Translations under genes and position numbers: made by a program
Notes under the pieces: model-generated
What the model was told of the DNA's origin: nothing
The model's input: the letters and a program-made list of their open reading frames with translations, nothing else
Databases searched by the model: none
Shown here: in pieces, positions 8,484 to 17,601 of the stretch
Layout of the letters: each line of letters starts with the position of its first letter
Numbering within the stretch: the first letter of the stretch is position 1
DNA from: Alteracholeplasma palmae J233
Lineage (GTDB): Bacteria > Bacillota_I > Bacilli_A > Acholeplasmatales > Acholeplasmataceae
Direction of reading: 5' to 3'
Length of the DNA stretch: 64,000 bases
Assembly: GCF_000968055.1 (NCBI RefSeq)
Contig: NC_022538.1
Location: 620,001-684,000, forward strand

Positions 8484-9451
8484 AAAAAAATACTAAATAT
8501 ATTATTTTAATAGCTTTATGTGTTATTTTGATGTTTGCATTCCTTTTTGTTTGGGTCTTAACTACTAAAGTAATTCACCCAACGCCTAATGTTTTTATAA
8601 GAATATTAACAAGAAGAGGTACACAATTAATAGCTATTTTAGTGAGTTCAATTTTAATAGCTACATCATCATTAATTTTTCAAACCATCACTAATAATAG
8701 AATTTTAACACCGAGTGTTTTAGGATTTGATTCTATTTATGTGATTACTCAAACACTAATTGTTATGTTTTTAGGCGCAACAAGTGTTTACTTAACAAAT
8801 GTATATGCAAACTTCTCTATATCACTAGTGGCAATGGTTGGCATAACATTTTTAATGTACATAGTATTACTTAAAAAAGATAAGAAAAATATTATATTAT
8901 TACTCTTGGTAGGAATGATTATTTCATCTTTAGCTGGAAGTATTACTAATTTTATCCAGTCATATATGAATCCTGATCAATTTCAAAATGTTTCAAATCT
9001 TACTACAGTAAGTTTAAATAATATTAATGAACAATTGATATATTTAACTACACCGATTATGATAGTATTAATTGTTTTAATGTTTAAACAAAATAAATAT
9101 TATGACGTAATGGATTTAGGCGAGGATACAGCTATCTCATTGGGAGTAAACTATAGTAGTAAAGTCAACCTTAGTTTAGTATATATAGCGATAGCGGTTG
9201 CTATCTCAACAGCTTTAATAGGGACTTTGACATTTCTAGGACTCATAGCTGTTAATAGTGCTAGAGAAATTTTTAAGACAAATAACCATAAGACGCTCAT
9301 GATTGCCTCAGGATTAATGTCAATTATTTTTGTTCTATTTGGACAAATTGTAACAGAGTTACTACAACACAAAACAAGTGTATCAGTACTTATTAATCTT
9401 ATAGGTGGATCTTATATGATATACCTTATTTTAAGGGAGAATAAAATATGA
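8480..9451 (+). CDS. iron-siderophore ABC transporter permease (FecCD family, YclO-like)
   Basis: The second 323-residue FecCD-family permease, with about nine hydrophobic segments, an IATSSLIFQTITNNRILTPS segment homologous to that in its partner, and an LGVNYSSKVNLS plus GTLTFLGLIAVNSAR coupling region. FecCD permeases work as heterodimers, and the ATGA overlap at 8480 couples its translation to the first. It also overlaps the ATPase gene by 4 bases. No frameshift or lost motif is seen. Confidence 0.9.
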   Translation: MKKNTKYIILIALCVILMFAFLFVWVLTTKVIHPTPNVFIRILTRRGTQLIAILVSSILIATSSLIFQTITNNRILTPSVLGFDSIYVITQTLIVMFLGATSVYLTNVYANFSISLVAMVGITFLMYIVLLKKDKKNIILLLLVGMIISSLAGSITNFIQSYMNPDQFQNVSNLTTVSLNNINEQLIYLTTPIMIVLIVLMFKQNKYYDVMDLGEDTAISLGVNYSSKVNLSLVYIAIAVAISTALIGTLTFLGLIAVNSAREIFKTNNHKTLMIASGLMSIIFVLFGQIVTELLQHKTSVSVLINLIGGSYMIYLILRENKI

Positions 9452-10263
9452 TTGAAATAAAAAAAATATCACAGAGTTATGGTACAAAACAAATCCTAAA
9501 TAATATTGATTTAAAAATTCAGGATGGAAAAATTACAGCATTAATTGGGGCCAATGGTGCAGGAAAATCAACACTACTAGGTGTTATTTCTAGACTTTTA
9601 CAACCAAGTAATGGCGAAATATTTATAGATGAAAAAGATATCTCTAAAATGAAATCTAATGATATTGCAAAAGAATTATCTATTTTAAAACAAACCAATC
9701 AAATCAATATCAAAATCACAGTTAAAGAATTAGTAACATATGGTAGATTTCCTTATTCTAAAGGTAGACTTAAAAACGAAGATATAGAAAAAATAGAATC
9801 AGCTATTACTTATATGAAATTAAAAGAAATAGAAAATAGCTTTATAGATGAGTTATCCGGTGGGCAACGACAACGTGCTTATATAGCGATGATACTTGCC
9901 CAAGATACTAAGTATATCTTTTTAGACGAACCACTTAACAATTTAGATATGAAATACGCAGTTGAAATGATGACTATTTTACAAAATTTAGTTAAAGATT
10001 TCAATAAAACAATAATTGTTGTTATGCATGATATTAATTTTGCAGCAGCTTTTTGTGATCATATAGTTGCAATGAAAGATGGTCAAATTGTCAAAGAAGG
10101 CTCATCTGATGAAATGATGGATAAAGAAACACTTGACCATGTTTTTGATCATGACTTCTGTATAGCAGGAGTTAATGGTAAAAAAGTATGTATTTATTAT
10201 AATCAGTTTAAAAATCAAGAACTAGACGGAACCTCTAGTCTTGAAAATAAAAAAGAAAGGTAA
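9448..10263 (+). CDS. iron-siderophore ABC transporter ATP-binding protein (YclP-like)
   Basis: A 271-residue ABC ATPase that powers iron-siderophore import. Walker A GANGAGKST, Q-loop, signature LSGGQRQRA, Walker B YIFLDEP and the switch His in VVMHDINF are all present in order. The protein has the usual FepC-type C-terminus. Its ATG overlaps the second permease and the lipoprotein gene starts 12 bases after it. Confidence 0.94.
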   Translation: MIEIKKISQSYGTKQILNNIDLKIQDGKITALIGANGAGKSTLLGVISRLLQPSNGEIFIDEKDISKMKSNDIAKELSILKQTNQINIKITVKELVTYGRFPYSKGRLKNEDIEKIESAITYMKLKEIENSFIDELSGGQRQRAYIAMILAQDTKYIFLDEPLNNLDMKYAVEMMTILQNLVKDFNKTIIVVMHDINFAAAFCDHIVAMKDGQIVKEGSSDEMMDKETLDHVFDHDFCIAGVNGKKVCIYYNQFKNQELDGTSSLENKKER

Positions 10264-10275
10264 GGTTCGTTGTAG

Positions 10276-11298
10276 ATGAAAAAGGTATTAACATTAATAG
10301 TTGCACTAGTGGCAGCAATCACGTTAGTAGCGTGCAACAATAGTAGTAAAAGAACAGGAGAAACTGTAGAAATAACACAAACAATCAGTGTTGACACAGG
10401 TGAGAAAAATAGTAAAGGAGAAACTGTTTATAAAAAAGAAGCAGTTACTCAAAAAATGTTTATCAACCCTAAAAGAGTAGTAACATTTGCTTTAGGAGTT
10501 GCTGATATGCTGGATACAGTAGGTATAGAAAAAGCTGGTATTACAACATTTGCTTTACCTAAGTCTAATCTTCCGGTTGATTTATCAAAATTTAATGATG
10601 AAAAATATATTAACGCAGGTACATTATTTGATGCTAGTTTAGATCAACTTAATTTAATGGATCCAGAATTAATCGTATTAGATGGTAGATCTTTAAATTT
10701 ATATAGTTCACTAAAAAAACAATATCCACAAGCTGATATACTTAATGCCTCTAATACGTCATATACTATTGAAGCACATAAAGAAAATGTTTTAAATTTA
10801 GGAAAATTATTCCCAAGTGTTAAGTCAGATTTAGAAAAAGAAATGACAATTATTGAAACTAAATTTAATGAAATTAATGAAGTTGCAAAACAACACCAAG
10901 CATTATTCTTATTAAGTAACGGAAAAGCATTAAGTGTTTTTGGTAAAGGAACATCATCAAGATATAATGTAATACACAAAGAATTCGGATTCCAAGATGC
11001 TAGAGCAACCTCTGGGCAAGAAGATGCAGGTTCTCACGGTGTTGCAATTAACTTAGAAGCTTTAACAAACATTAACCCAGAAGTTATTTTCATACTTGAT
11101 CGAGCAGCAGCAACCAATAATGAAAGTGGCTTAGCAAACTTAAAAAATGAAGAACAGTTTAAAAAACTAGATGCTGTTAAAGCAGGTAAGGTATATGATT
11201 TAAACCCAGGTGCTTGGTATTTAGTTACTGGTGGATTCCAATCTACTAAAACTATGATTGCGGACATTCAAGTATATATTGATTCTTTAGCAAACTAA
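10276..11298 (+). CDS. siderophore-binding lipoprotein (YclQ/FecB family)
   Basis: A 340-residue periplasmic-binding-type protein anchored to the outside of the cell membrane. The signal peptide ends in the lipobox LVAC (Cys at residue 20). The mature part has two Rossmann-like lobes: an RVVTFALGVADMLDTVG segment, then NLPVDLSKFNDEKYINAG and the DPELIVLDGR strand, closely resembling the YclQ petrobactin receptor. It closes the operon that begins with the haem monooxygenase, and a terminator follows directly. Ligand identity is inference from family resemblance. Confidence 0.9.
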   Translation: MKKVLTLIVALVAAITLVACNNSSKRTGETVEITQTISVDTGEKNSKGETVYKKEAVTQKMFINPKRVVTFALGVADMLDTVGIEKAGITTFALPKSNLPVDLSKFNDEKYINAGTLFDASLDQLNLMDPELIVLDGRSLNLYSSLKKQYPQADILNASNTSYTIEAHKENVLNLGKLFPSVKSDLEKEMTIIETKFNEINEVAKQHQALFLLSNGKALSVFGKGTSSRYNVIHKEFGFQDARATSGQEDAGSHGVAINLEALTNINPEVIFILDRAAATNNESGLANLKNEEQFKKLDAVKAGKVYDLNPGAWYLVTGGFQSTKTMIADIQVYIDSLAN

Positions 11299-11308
11299 AA
11301 AATAAACA

Positions 11309-11340
11309 AAATGACTAAACTAAAAATTAGTCATTTTTTA
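11309..11340 (+). terminator. terminator of the iron operon
   Basis: Stem AAATGACTAA (11309-11318) with TTAGTCATTT (11327-11336), followed by a T run. Confidence 0.85.
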
Positions 11341-11395
11341 TTTATAAAGATTAAAGTGATATAATAGAATCAAACAATGAAGGCGGGGAAAATAT

Positions 11396-12841
11396 ATGAA
11401 TAAAGCACATGTTAAAATAGTTAATCAGTACACACTAGAATTAGAAAATGATGCTAAAAAAGGAGATCAAATTGATTTAAAAGAAATTACTTCAATAGAC
11501 ACAAATCTAATTTTACAAAAGATTAATGACCAGACAGATAAAGTTTATGAACAAAAACTAAATGAATATAAAAAAGCATTACTATTAGAAAAAGAGATTG
11601 AATTAAAAGAGGTTAAAGAAACACTAGAAACTAAAAATAGAGAATTAAAAGAAAAATATACAGAACAATTAAACTCTGCTCAATATCAATTAAAAGAATT
11701 AGAAAATAAAGTGCGCCACGAACAAAAAGAATTGTTAAGTGATGCTGCACATAAACTTAACACAGAAACAACACAACTAAAAAACGAAATTGCAATGATT
11801 AAGGAACGAACTATTGCAGAACAAGGCTCTTTATATAATAAAGAAATAAACAGCTTAAAACTTGAATTAAACACCTTAGAAGCAGAAAAAAAACAAGTAG
11901 AAACACAAAAAGATACTTATTATAATGAAATAATTAATAAACTAAAAAATGAAGTAGAAACTTATAAAAAAGATATTAAAACTAGTGAAGAACTATTAGA
12001 AACTAAACATATTAATAAAATACAAGAATTAGATTATAAGTACAAGGAACAACTTTCTGAACTAGAAAAACAAATAGATGTATTAAAAAGAGAAAAAGGC
12101 TCTTTAAACGTTAAAAAGATAGGGGAAAACTTAGAAAAATGGTGTGATCAAGAATTCCAAAATCAATCACTAGCATTGCTAGATTTTGTTACTTGGCAAA
12201 AAGATAATGAAGTCATAAAAAATGGTAAAGCAGATTTTATTTATAAAGTATATGCTAATAACAAAAAAGATGAAACTGAAGTTTTAACATCTGCAGTACT
12301 AGAAATGAAGTCTGAAGATCCAAACTCTACCAACCATCAACCAAATCAAAAGTTCTTTAAAAAACTCAATGATGATAGAAACAATAAGGGATTAGAATAC
12401 GCAATCTTAGTAAGTGAACTTGAATGGGAAACAACAAACGATGCCCCTATTCAAAAAATATCAGATTATGAAAAAATGTATTTAGTAAGACCTCAATACT
12501 TTACAGTATTTTTAAATATTATTACAACTTTCGGTATTAAATATAAAGAAATATTCCTAGATAAGAAAGAAGAACAACTGAAATTTAAAGACTCACAAGA
12601 AATATTAGATGAATTTGAAAATATGAAATCAGAAATCTTAGAAAACTCACTTAAAAATATAGTTAAGAATATTGAAGTGATCATTAACCAAAGTGAAACA
12701 ATTACTAAAGCGAACAATAAACTATTAGAAGCTGCTCAAATGATTATTAACAAACATATTATTACAATAGAAAATAAAATTAATGATTTTAAAATAAAAA
12801 GGATTGTCACAAAAATAGAAAAATTAGACTCCAAAGCATAA
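11396..12841 (+). CDS. DUF2130 coiled-coil protein with a restriction-endonuclease-like domain
   Basis: A 481-residue protein of unknown function. Residues about 40-240 are almost continuous Lys/Glu-rich coiled coil. After a GENLEKWCDQEF segment comes the DUF2130 core, with a KADFIY strand and a VLEMKSED strand that resemble the D...ExK arrangement of PD-(D/E)XK nucleases, then SELEWETTNDAPI and YLVRPQYF. A second helical region ends the protein. No partner genes are linked: it has its own TATAAT at 11360-11365, lies behind the iron-operon terminator and is followed by an independently promoted secG. A DNA-related role is a guess from the fold. Confidence 0.8.
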   Translation: MNKAHVKIVNQYTLELENDAKKGDQIDLKEITSIDTNLILQKINDQTDKVYEQKLNEYKKALLLEKEIELKEVKETLETKNRELKEKYTEQLNSAQYQLKELENKVRHEQKELLSDAAHKLNTETTQLKNEIAMIKERTIAEQGSLYNKEINSLKLELNTLEAEKKQVETQKDTYYNEIINKLKNEVETYKKDIKTSEELLETKHINKIQELDYKYKEQLSELEKQIDVLKREKGSLNVKKIGENLEKWCDQEFQNQSLALLDFVTWQKDNEVIKNGKADFIYKVYANNKKDETEVLTSAVLEMKSEDPNSTNHQPNQKFFKKLNDDRNNKGLEYAILVSELEWETTNDAPIQKISDYEKMYLVRPQYFTVFLNIITTFGIKYKEIFLDKKEEQLKFKDSQEILDEFENMKSEILENSLKNIVKNIEVIINQSETITKANNKLLEAAQMIINKHIITIENKINDFKIKRIVTKIEKLDSKA

Positions 12842-12898
12842 CTAATGAAACAAAAATTGTTTTTATAGTTGATAATAGCTTTGATATGATATTTAGAA

Positions 12899-12927
12899 TT
12901 GACAAAATATGATAAAATTGTTAAAAT
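12899..12927 (+). promoter_or_regulatory. promoter of secG
   Basis: Consensus TTGACA (12899-12904), 17-base spacer, TAAAAT (12922-12927). Confidence 0.8.
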
Positions 12928-12958
12928 AAAATGAATAGATGCGAAGGAGGGTTTTCAC

Positions 12959-13192
12959 TTGAAAGCTGCAGATTATTTAATATTAATTGTTTCATTCTTA
13001 CTTATCGCAAACGTTTTATTATTACAATCAGATGATGATGGAATGAATTCATTCACAGGGGTTGCATCAGAACAATATAAAAATCGTAAAATGCAAGGTT
13101 CAGAGTTATTCTTAAATAGATCAATGATGGTTCTTACAGCGTTTTTTATCGGATTTATATTTTGGTCTAATTCAATTGATAGATTATTCTAA
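12959..13192 (+). CDS. secG: protein translocase subunit SecG
   Basis: A 77-residue protein with two membrane helices joined by a polar loop, the SecG layout. The first helix ends in LLQSDDDGM, in place of the usual LLQ-GKG-GL, and the loop/second helix (GSELFLNRSMMVLTAFFIGF) matches the SecG pattern. It assists SecYE in export. The start is TTG, supported by a strong AAGGAGG site at 12944-12950 and a consensus promoter; no ATG alternative exists in range. A small terminator separates it from rsmE. Confidence 0.8.
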   Translation: MKAADYLILIVSFLLIANVLLLQSDDDGMNSFTGVASEQYKNRKMQGSELFLNRSMMVLTAFFIGFIFWSNSIDRLF

Positions 13193-13210
13193 AATAACAA
13201 AGATATTATG

Positions 13211-13237
13211 AAAGTATTTCTATGAAATACTTTTTTT
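13211..13237 (+). terminator. terminator after secG
   Basis: Stem AAAGTATTT (13211-13219) with AAATACTTT (13225-13233), then T7. It sits between secG and rsmE, so rsmE probably depends on readthrough. Confidence 0.8.
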
Positions 13238-13251
13238 CTTGAGGTGCTAAC

Positions 13252-13941
13252 ATGCAAAGATATTTTTTAACGACTGATACTGGTTTTATTACAGATAAAA
13301 ATGATTTTCATCACATTGCTAAAGTCATGAGAATGAAAACAGGGGATGAGGTTATCCTTTGTTTTAATGGCTCTTGTTACTTGTCTAAACTAGAAATAAC
13401 AGAAGATGAAATCAAATATCAAAAAATAGAATTACTAGAAAATAAAAAACTACTTAATATTACAATTATTCAAGGACTTCCAAAAGGTAGTAAAACAGAC
13501 GAAGTCTTTAAAACAGCTACCATCTTTGGGGCAAAAGAAATCATCATTGTCCCTATGATTAGAAGTATTGCTAAAATAAAAAATGAAGATAGTAAGTTAA
13601 ATAGATATGAAAAGATTGTAAAAGAAGCATCTGAACTTGCTCATAGAAATGAACTGCCTAAAATTAAATTTTTAAAATCTTTAAAAGAAATAGATTTTAA
13701 CAGCTTTGATTATGTGATAGTTGCTGATGAAAATGAGAAAACAGTTCAGCTAAATGAAATTGAGATAACAAACCCAAACGCAAAGATTGCTCTCATTATT
13801 GGACCTGAAGGTGGCATTGATGAAAAAGAACGCATTTATTTTAAAACACTAAATGCTAGTTTTGTATCACTAGGTGAATACATCATGCCAACAGAATTAG
13901 CTCATTTATACGTTTTATCTTACTTTTATGCAAAAAAATGA
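13252..13941 (+). CDS. rsmE: 16S rRNA (uracil1498-N3)-methyltransferase
   Basis: A 229-residue SPOUT-class enzyme that methylates U1498 of 16S rRNA. An N-terminal PUA-like barrel (HHIAKVMRMKTGDEV near residue 25) is followed by the SPOUT knot with QGLPKGSKTD, IIIVPMIRS, and the SAM-binding LIIGPEGGIDEKE and LGEYIMPTELA motifs. An CTTGAGGT ribosome site precedes the ATG. It lies 15 bases after the secG terminator with no evident promoter of its own; S21 with a strong promoter follows. Confidence 0.94.
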   Translation: MQRYFLTTDTGFITDKNDFHHIAKVMRMKTGDEVILCFNGSCYLSKLEITEDEIKYQKIELLENKKLLNITIIQGLPKGSKTDEVFKTATIFGAKEIIIVPMIRSIAKIKNEDSKLNRYEKIVKEASELAHRNELPKIKFLKSLKEIDFNSFDYVIVADENEKTVQLNEIEITNPNAKIALIIGPEGGIDEKERIYFKTLNASFVSLGEYIMPTELAHLYVLSYFYAKK

Positions 13942-13960
13942 AGAAAAATCATAGGATACT

Positions 13961-13989
13961 TTGACAAATGATTAAAAATTAGATATAAT
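13961..13989 (+). promoter_or_regulatory. strong promoter of rpsU
   Basis: Perfect TTGACA (13961-13966) and TATAAT (13984-13989) with a 17-base spacer. Confidence 0.9.
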
Positions 13990-14035
13990 AATTGCGGTTA
14001 AACCAAACTAATTCAAGTGCGGAAGGAGGGCAGAC

Positions 14036-14209
14036 ATGCCTAAAACAATTGTACGTAAAGAAGAGTCAATTGAAGATGCTTTAAGACGTTTCAAACGTGA
14101 CGTTTCTAAATCAGGAACCCTCGCAGAAGCACGCAAGAGAGAATTTTATATCAAACCAAGTGTTGATAAAAAAATGCGCCAAAGAGCAGCTCGTGGAAAA
14201 AAACGTTAA
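14036..14209 (+). CDS. rpsU: 30S ribosomal protein S21
   Basis: A 57-codon gene beginning [20 protein letters not shown] and ending in a basic AARGKKR tail, the S21 pattern; this protein helps the small subunit engage mRNA. An AAGGAGG ribosome site lies 8 bases upstream, a consensus promoter before that, and a tight terminator follows, so it is a monocistronic, highly expressed unit. Confidence 0.95.
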   Translation: MPKTIVRKEESIEDALRRFKRDVSKSGTLAEARKREFYIKPSVDKKMRQRAARGKKR

Positions 14210-14232
14210 ATCCACTCTTCAGTAAATAAAAT

Positions 14233-14253
14233 GCACCCTTAGGGTGCTTTTTT
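14233..14253 (+). terminator. terminator of rpsU
   Basis: GCACCCT-TAGGGTGC hairpin followed by T6; the most GC-rich terminator stem in the window. Confidence 0.92.
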
Positions 14254-14297
14254 GTCTATTACTATGGTATAATTATAAGCGAATTTAGGAGGTATGA

Positions 14298-15245
14298 ATG
14301 AAACTAGACGTTAAAATTAAGCATCCAGAAACCTTAAATCTATTAGTAGGGATGCATGATAAGAATTTAGCAGTATTTAAGGAGTATTTAGATATTAGAG
14401 TTTCTATTTTAAACGATGAAATTATTGTGGATTCGGACCCAGCAACAAAGCCGTTTTTAACTGAAATATTTAAAGTATTAATTGAACTCGCTGAAAACAA
14501 AGTAGCATTAACTGAAAGAGACATCTTATACATTATTAAAGTTGCAGAAAAAGAACAATTAGAACATATTATAGACTTATATAAAAATCAAAAGAAAATA
14601 CTGATTAGTGATCAAGGAAAAGCAATTTACCCTAAAACTTTCAACCAAAAAATATATTCTAAAGCATTAGAAAAATATCCTTTAGTATTTGGAGTTGGAC
14701 CAGCGGGGACTGGAAAAACATATTTAGCGGTTGCACACGCAGTAGCACAACTTAAAGAAGGCAAAGTAAGAAAACTTATTCTAACCAGACCAGCGGTTGA
14801 AGCAGGAGAATCACTAGGGTTTTTACCAGGGGACTTAAAAGAAAAAGTAGACCCTTACTTAATACCTTTATATGATGCCTTATATGAAATGTTAGGTAAA
14901 TATCAAACAGATCAACTACTTGAAAAAAATGTCATCGAAATAGCACCTCTTGCCTATATGAGAGGTAGAACTTTAGAAAATGCTTTTGTTATTTTAGATG
15001 AAGCTCAAAATACAACAAGTACACAGATGAAAATGTTTTTAACAAGATTAGGCTTTTCTTCAAAAATGGTTGTTTGTGGAGACCCATCACAAACAGACTT
15101 ACCAAAAGGAAAAGAATCTGGATTAAAAGATGCTTTAAAGCATTTAGAAAATATTGATGAAATTAAAATAGTTACATTTGATAAACTAGATGTCATCAGA
15201 CATCCATTAGTACAAAAAATTCTTGAAAGGTATGAAAACTCATGA
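14298..15245 (+). CDS. phoH: PhoH-like ATPase (YbeZ type)
   Basis: A 315-residue P-loop ATPase that works with YbeY in ribosome/RNA maintenance. Walker A is [12 protein letters not shown] at about residue 135, and the Walker B region reads [12 protein letters not shown] with the [11 protein letters not shown] sensor segment after it, all diagnostic of PhoH. AGGAGG sits 5 bases before the ATG at 14298, which is favoured over the out-of-frame ATG at 14294. A TATAAT at 14268-14273 starts the long operon that runs to trmK. It overlaps ybeY by 4 bases. Confidence 0.94.
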   Translation: MKLDVKIKHPETLNLLVGMHDKNLAVFKEYLDIRVSILNDEIIVDSDPATKPFLTEIFKVLIELAENKVALTERDILYIIKVAEKEQLEHIIDLYKNQKKILISDQGKAIYPKTFNQKIYSKALEKYPLVFGVGPAGTGKTYLAVAHAVAQLKEGKVRKLILTRPAVEAGESLGFLPGDLKEKVDPYLIPLYDALYEMLGKYQTDQLLEKNVIEIAPLAYMRGRTLENAFVILDEAQNTTSTQMKMFLTRLGFSSKMVVCGDPSQTDLPKGKESGLKDALKHLENIDEIKIVTFDKLDVIRHPLVQKILERYENS

Positions 15246-15661
15246 TAGTTGAATTTCATAATCAAACACAAACAGACATAACTGAAATAGAAAAATTAAT
15301 TACTCATATTTTTGATTCAATCGATGAAAAAAAGAATATGCAAATTATTTTTGTAACACCTGAACAAATACACAATCTCAATCTAACTTACAGAAACGTA
15401 GATAGACCAACAGATGTCCTATCTTTTCCAAATGATGATGAAGATGATGATTCATTAGGTGATATATTTATTTCAATTGAACAAGCAATTAACCAAGCAG
15501 AAGAATATGGACATAGTTTTGAAAGAGAAATAGGGTTTTTATCTGTTCATGGTTACTTACACCTTAAAGGTTATGATCACCATACCCCAGAAGAAGAAAA
15601 AGAAATGACTTTTATGCAAGAACAAATCTTGAAAAAAGCTCAATTAGAAAGAGTGAAATAA
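15242..15661 (+). CDS. ybeY: endoribonuclease YbeY
   Basis: A 139-residue metal-dependent RNase needed for 16S rRNA 3' processing and ribosome quality control. The zinc-binding motif [11 protein letters not shown] (HxxxHxxxxxH) and the preceding RPTDVLSFP segment are intact. The gene overlaps phoH and cdd at its two ends; in most Firmicutes a diacylglycerol kinase gene (dgkA) lies between ybeY and cdd, and it is missing here. Confidence 0.95.
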   Translation: MIVEFHNQTQTDITEIEKLITHIFDSIDEKKNMQIIFVTPEQIHNLNLTYRNVDRPTDVLSFPNDDEDDDSLGDIFISIEQAINQAEEYGHSFEREIGFLSVHGYLHLKGYDHHTPEEEKEMTFMQEQILKKAQLERVK

Positions 15662-16056
15662 TGACTAATTTAGAACATGCTTTACTAGCAAGAAAAAGAG
15701 CATACGCACCCTATTCTAAATTTTTAGTAGGGGCATCAATCGAATTAAAAGATGGCACTCATATCTATGGTGCGAATATTGAAAATGGTTCTTACGGTCT
15801 TAGCAATTGTGCAGAACGCAGTGCTTTATTTTCACTTCTTAGCCAAGGCTATAACAAAGAAGATATTATTTCAATTACTATTGTAGGAGACACTAAAAAT
15901 CCAATATCTCCATGTGGTGCCTGCAGACAAGTGATGTATGAACTCGTTCCAAAAAATGCAAAAATATATCTTTCTAACTTAAACGGAGAAACCAAAGAAC
16001 TTACAACAAGTGAACTTTTACCTTATGGATTTGACTTAGACGAGGACTCTTTATGA
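15661..16056 (+). CDS. cdd: cytidine deaminase
   Basis: A 131-residue zinc enzyme that deaminates cytidine and deoxycytidine to uridine forms in pyrimidine salvage. The active-site motifs NCAERSALFS and PCGACRQ carry the three zinc cysteines and the catalytic glutamate. Its ATG shares a base with the ybeY stop, and era begins within its last codons. Confidence 0.95.
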   Translation: MTNLEHALLARKRAYAPYSKFLVGASIELKDGTHIYGANIENGSYGLSNCAERSALFSLLSQGYNKEDIISITIVGDTKNPISPCGACRQVMYELVPKNAKIYLSNLNGETKELTTSELLPYGFDLDEDSL

Positions 16057-16943
16057 GTTATAGATCAGGATTTATCACAATAGCTGGTAGACCCAATGTT
16101 GGAAAGTCTACACTACTAAATGCCCTTATGGGACAAAAAATAGCTATTACTAGCCCAAAGCCACAAACAACACGAAGCAGAATCACAGGGATTATTAATG
16201 ATGAGGCATATCAAATGATCTTTGTAGATACTCCAGGGATGCATGAAGGTAAACATTTATTAGGAAAAACAATAGATAAACTGGCAGTTAATAGTATACA
16301 AGGAGTAGATGTTGTTTTATTTGTAACAGATAGACACTTAGGAAAATCTGAAACTAAAATACTTAACTACTTTAAAGCTATTTCAACACCAGTAATTCTA
16401 GTCATTAATAAAATAGACTTACTAAAAAGTAAAATTCAAACAGATGAAATTATATTAAGTTATATTAATGCGTATCCATTTAAAGAGGTTGTTCCTATTT
16501 CAGCTGCTTCAGTTACAAACTTAGATCACCTAAAAGAGGCTATTTATAAATATTTACCTGAAGGACCACAATACTATCCAGAAGAGATGGTTACCGATCA
16601 AACAGATAATACCCTAATGGCTGAAATCATAAGAGAAAAAATTCTTTACCACGCACAAGAAGAAGTCCCACATTCGGTTGCTGTCGTTATTGAAAGCATT
16701 ACACCAAATGAAGAATATAATACAGTAGATGTGACTGCGATTATTATTGTTGAACGCTCTACTCAAAAACAAATTCTCATCGGGTCTAAAGGTGAAAAAA
16801 TAAAGAAAATTGGAACCGCGGCCAGAAGAGATATTAATAAAACGCTTGATACCAAAATTCATTTGTCATTATGGATTAAAGTTAAAAAAGACTGGCGAAA
16901 CAATCCAAATGAGTTAAAACGTTATGGATACCAAGACGAATAA
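16053..16943 (+). CDS. era: GTPase Era
   Basis: A 296-residue ribosome-assembly GTPase that binds the 3' end of 16S rRNA. G1 is GRPNVGKSTLLNAL, G3 is DTPGMHEG, G4 is NKID, and the C-terminal KH domain includes LIGSKGEKIKKIG. Length is normal. It overlaps cdd by 4 bases and recO by 20 bases. Confidence 0.96.
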   Translation: MSYRSGFITIAGRPNVGKSTLLNALMGQKIAITSPKPQTTRSRITGIINDEAYQMIFVDTPGMHEGKHLLGKTIDKLAVNSIQGVDVVLFVTDRHLGKSETKILNYFKAISTPVILVINKIDLLKSKIQTDEIILSYINAYPFKEVVPISAASVTNLDHLKEAIYKYLPEGPQYYPEEMVTDQTDNTLMAEIIREKILYHAQEEVPHSVAVVIESITPNEEYNTVDVTAIIIVERSTQKQILIGSKGEKIKKIGTAARRDINKTLDTKIHLSLWIKVKKDWRNNPNELKRYGYQDE

Positions 16944-17586
16944 AATAAAAGGTATTATTTATAAAGTTTTACCGTATAAAGAAAGTGCCAAAATGGTCTT
17001 TGTTTACACTGAAAAAGGTAAATATACTTTAATTTTTCAAGGGGCACAAAAAACAAATAATCTTAATAGAGCTATTACTCAATATTTATCACTGATTGAA
17101 TTTGAATTAAACCCTATGGGTAAGAGAATGATGAATATCAGCCAAGCCAAACTTTTAGACTCATATGATAAACTAAAAGATAGCTATGATACAACTAAAA
17201 AATACGCAACTATTTTAGAACTCTTAGATAAAGTTGTTACAGATGAAGATGAGCATGAAACCATCTTCAAAATAGCCTTAGAAGCTCTTTCAGATACTAA
17301 AATAGGCTACTTAAGATTTCTTGCAAGACTCTTGCCAGTTATAGGCTATCATTTTAATTTAAAACCAGATGGAAGAAAAATTAAGGGCTATAGTCTATTA
17401 TTAAATAGACTGATTTACAAAGAGGAAACAGAAAGTATCATACTTGATGTCGTAGCTACAACCGAACTATTAAAATTATTTATTAATAAACAAACAGATG
17501 CGTTTACACAAGAAGATCAATTATCATCTTTCTTGATTAAATATTATGATTACTATTTGCAATATCAATTTAAAACAATGAAATAA
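16924..17586 (+). CDS. recO: DNA repair protein RecO
   Basis: A 220-residue recombination mediator that loads RecA with RecR. The N-terminal OB fold (IIYKVLPYKESAKMVFVYTEKGK) and helical C-terminal part (YLRFLARLLPVIGYHFNL) fit RecO. The protein has no cysteine at all, so the zinc finger found in some RecO proteins is absent. Its start lies inside era, and glyQS follows after 15 bases, the usual Firmicute order. Confidence 0.9.
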   Translation: MDTKTNKIKGIIYKVLPYKESAKMVFVYTEKGKYTLIFQGAQKTNNLNRAITQYLSLIEFELNPMGKRMMNISQAKLLDSYDKLKDSYDTTKKYATILELLDKVVTDEDEHETIFKIALEALSDTKIGYLRFLARLLPVIGYHFNLKPDGRKIKGYSLLLNRLIYKEETESIILDVVATTELLKLFINKQTDAFTQEDQLSSFLIKYYDYYLQYQFKTMK

Positions 17587-17601
17587 TAGGAGTTAGAAAA
17601 A

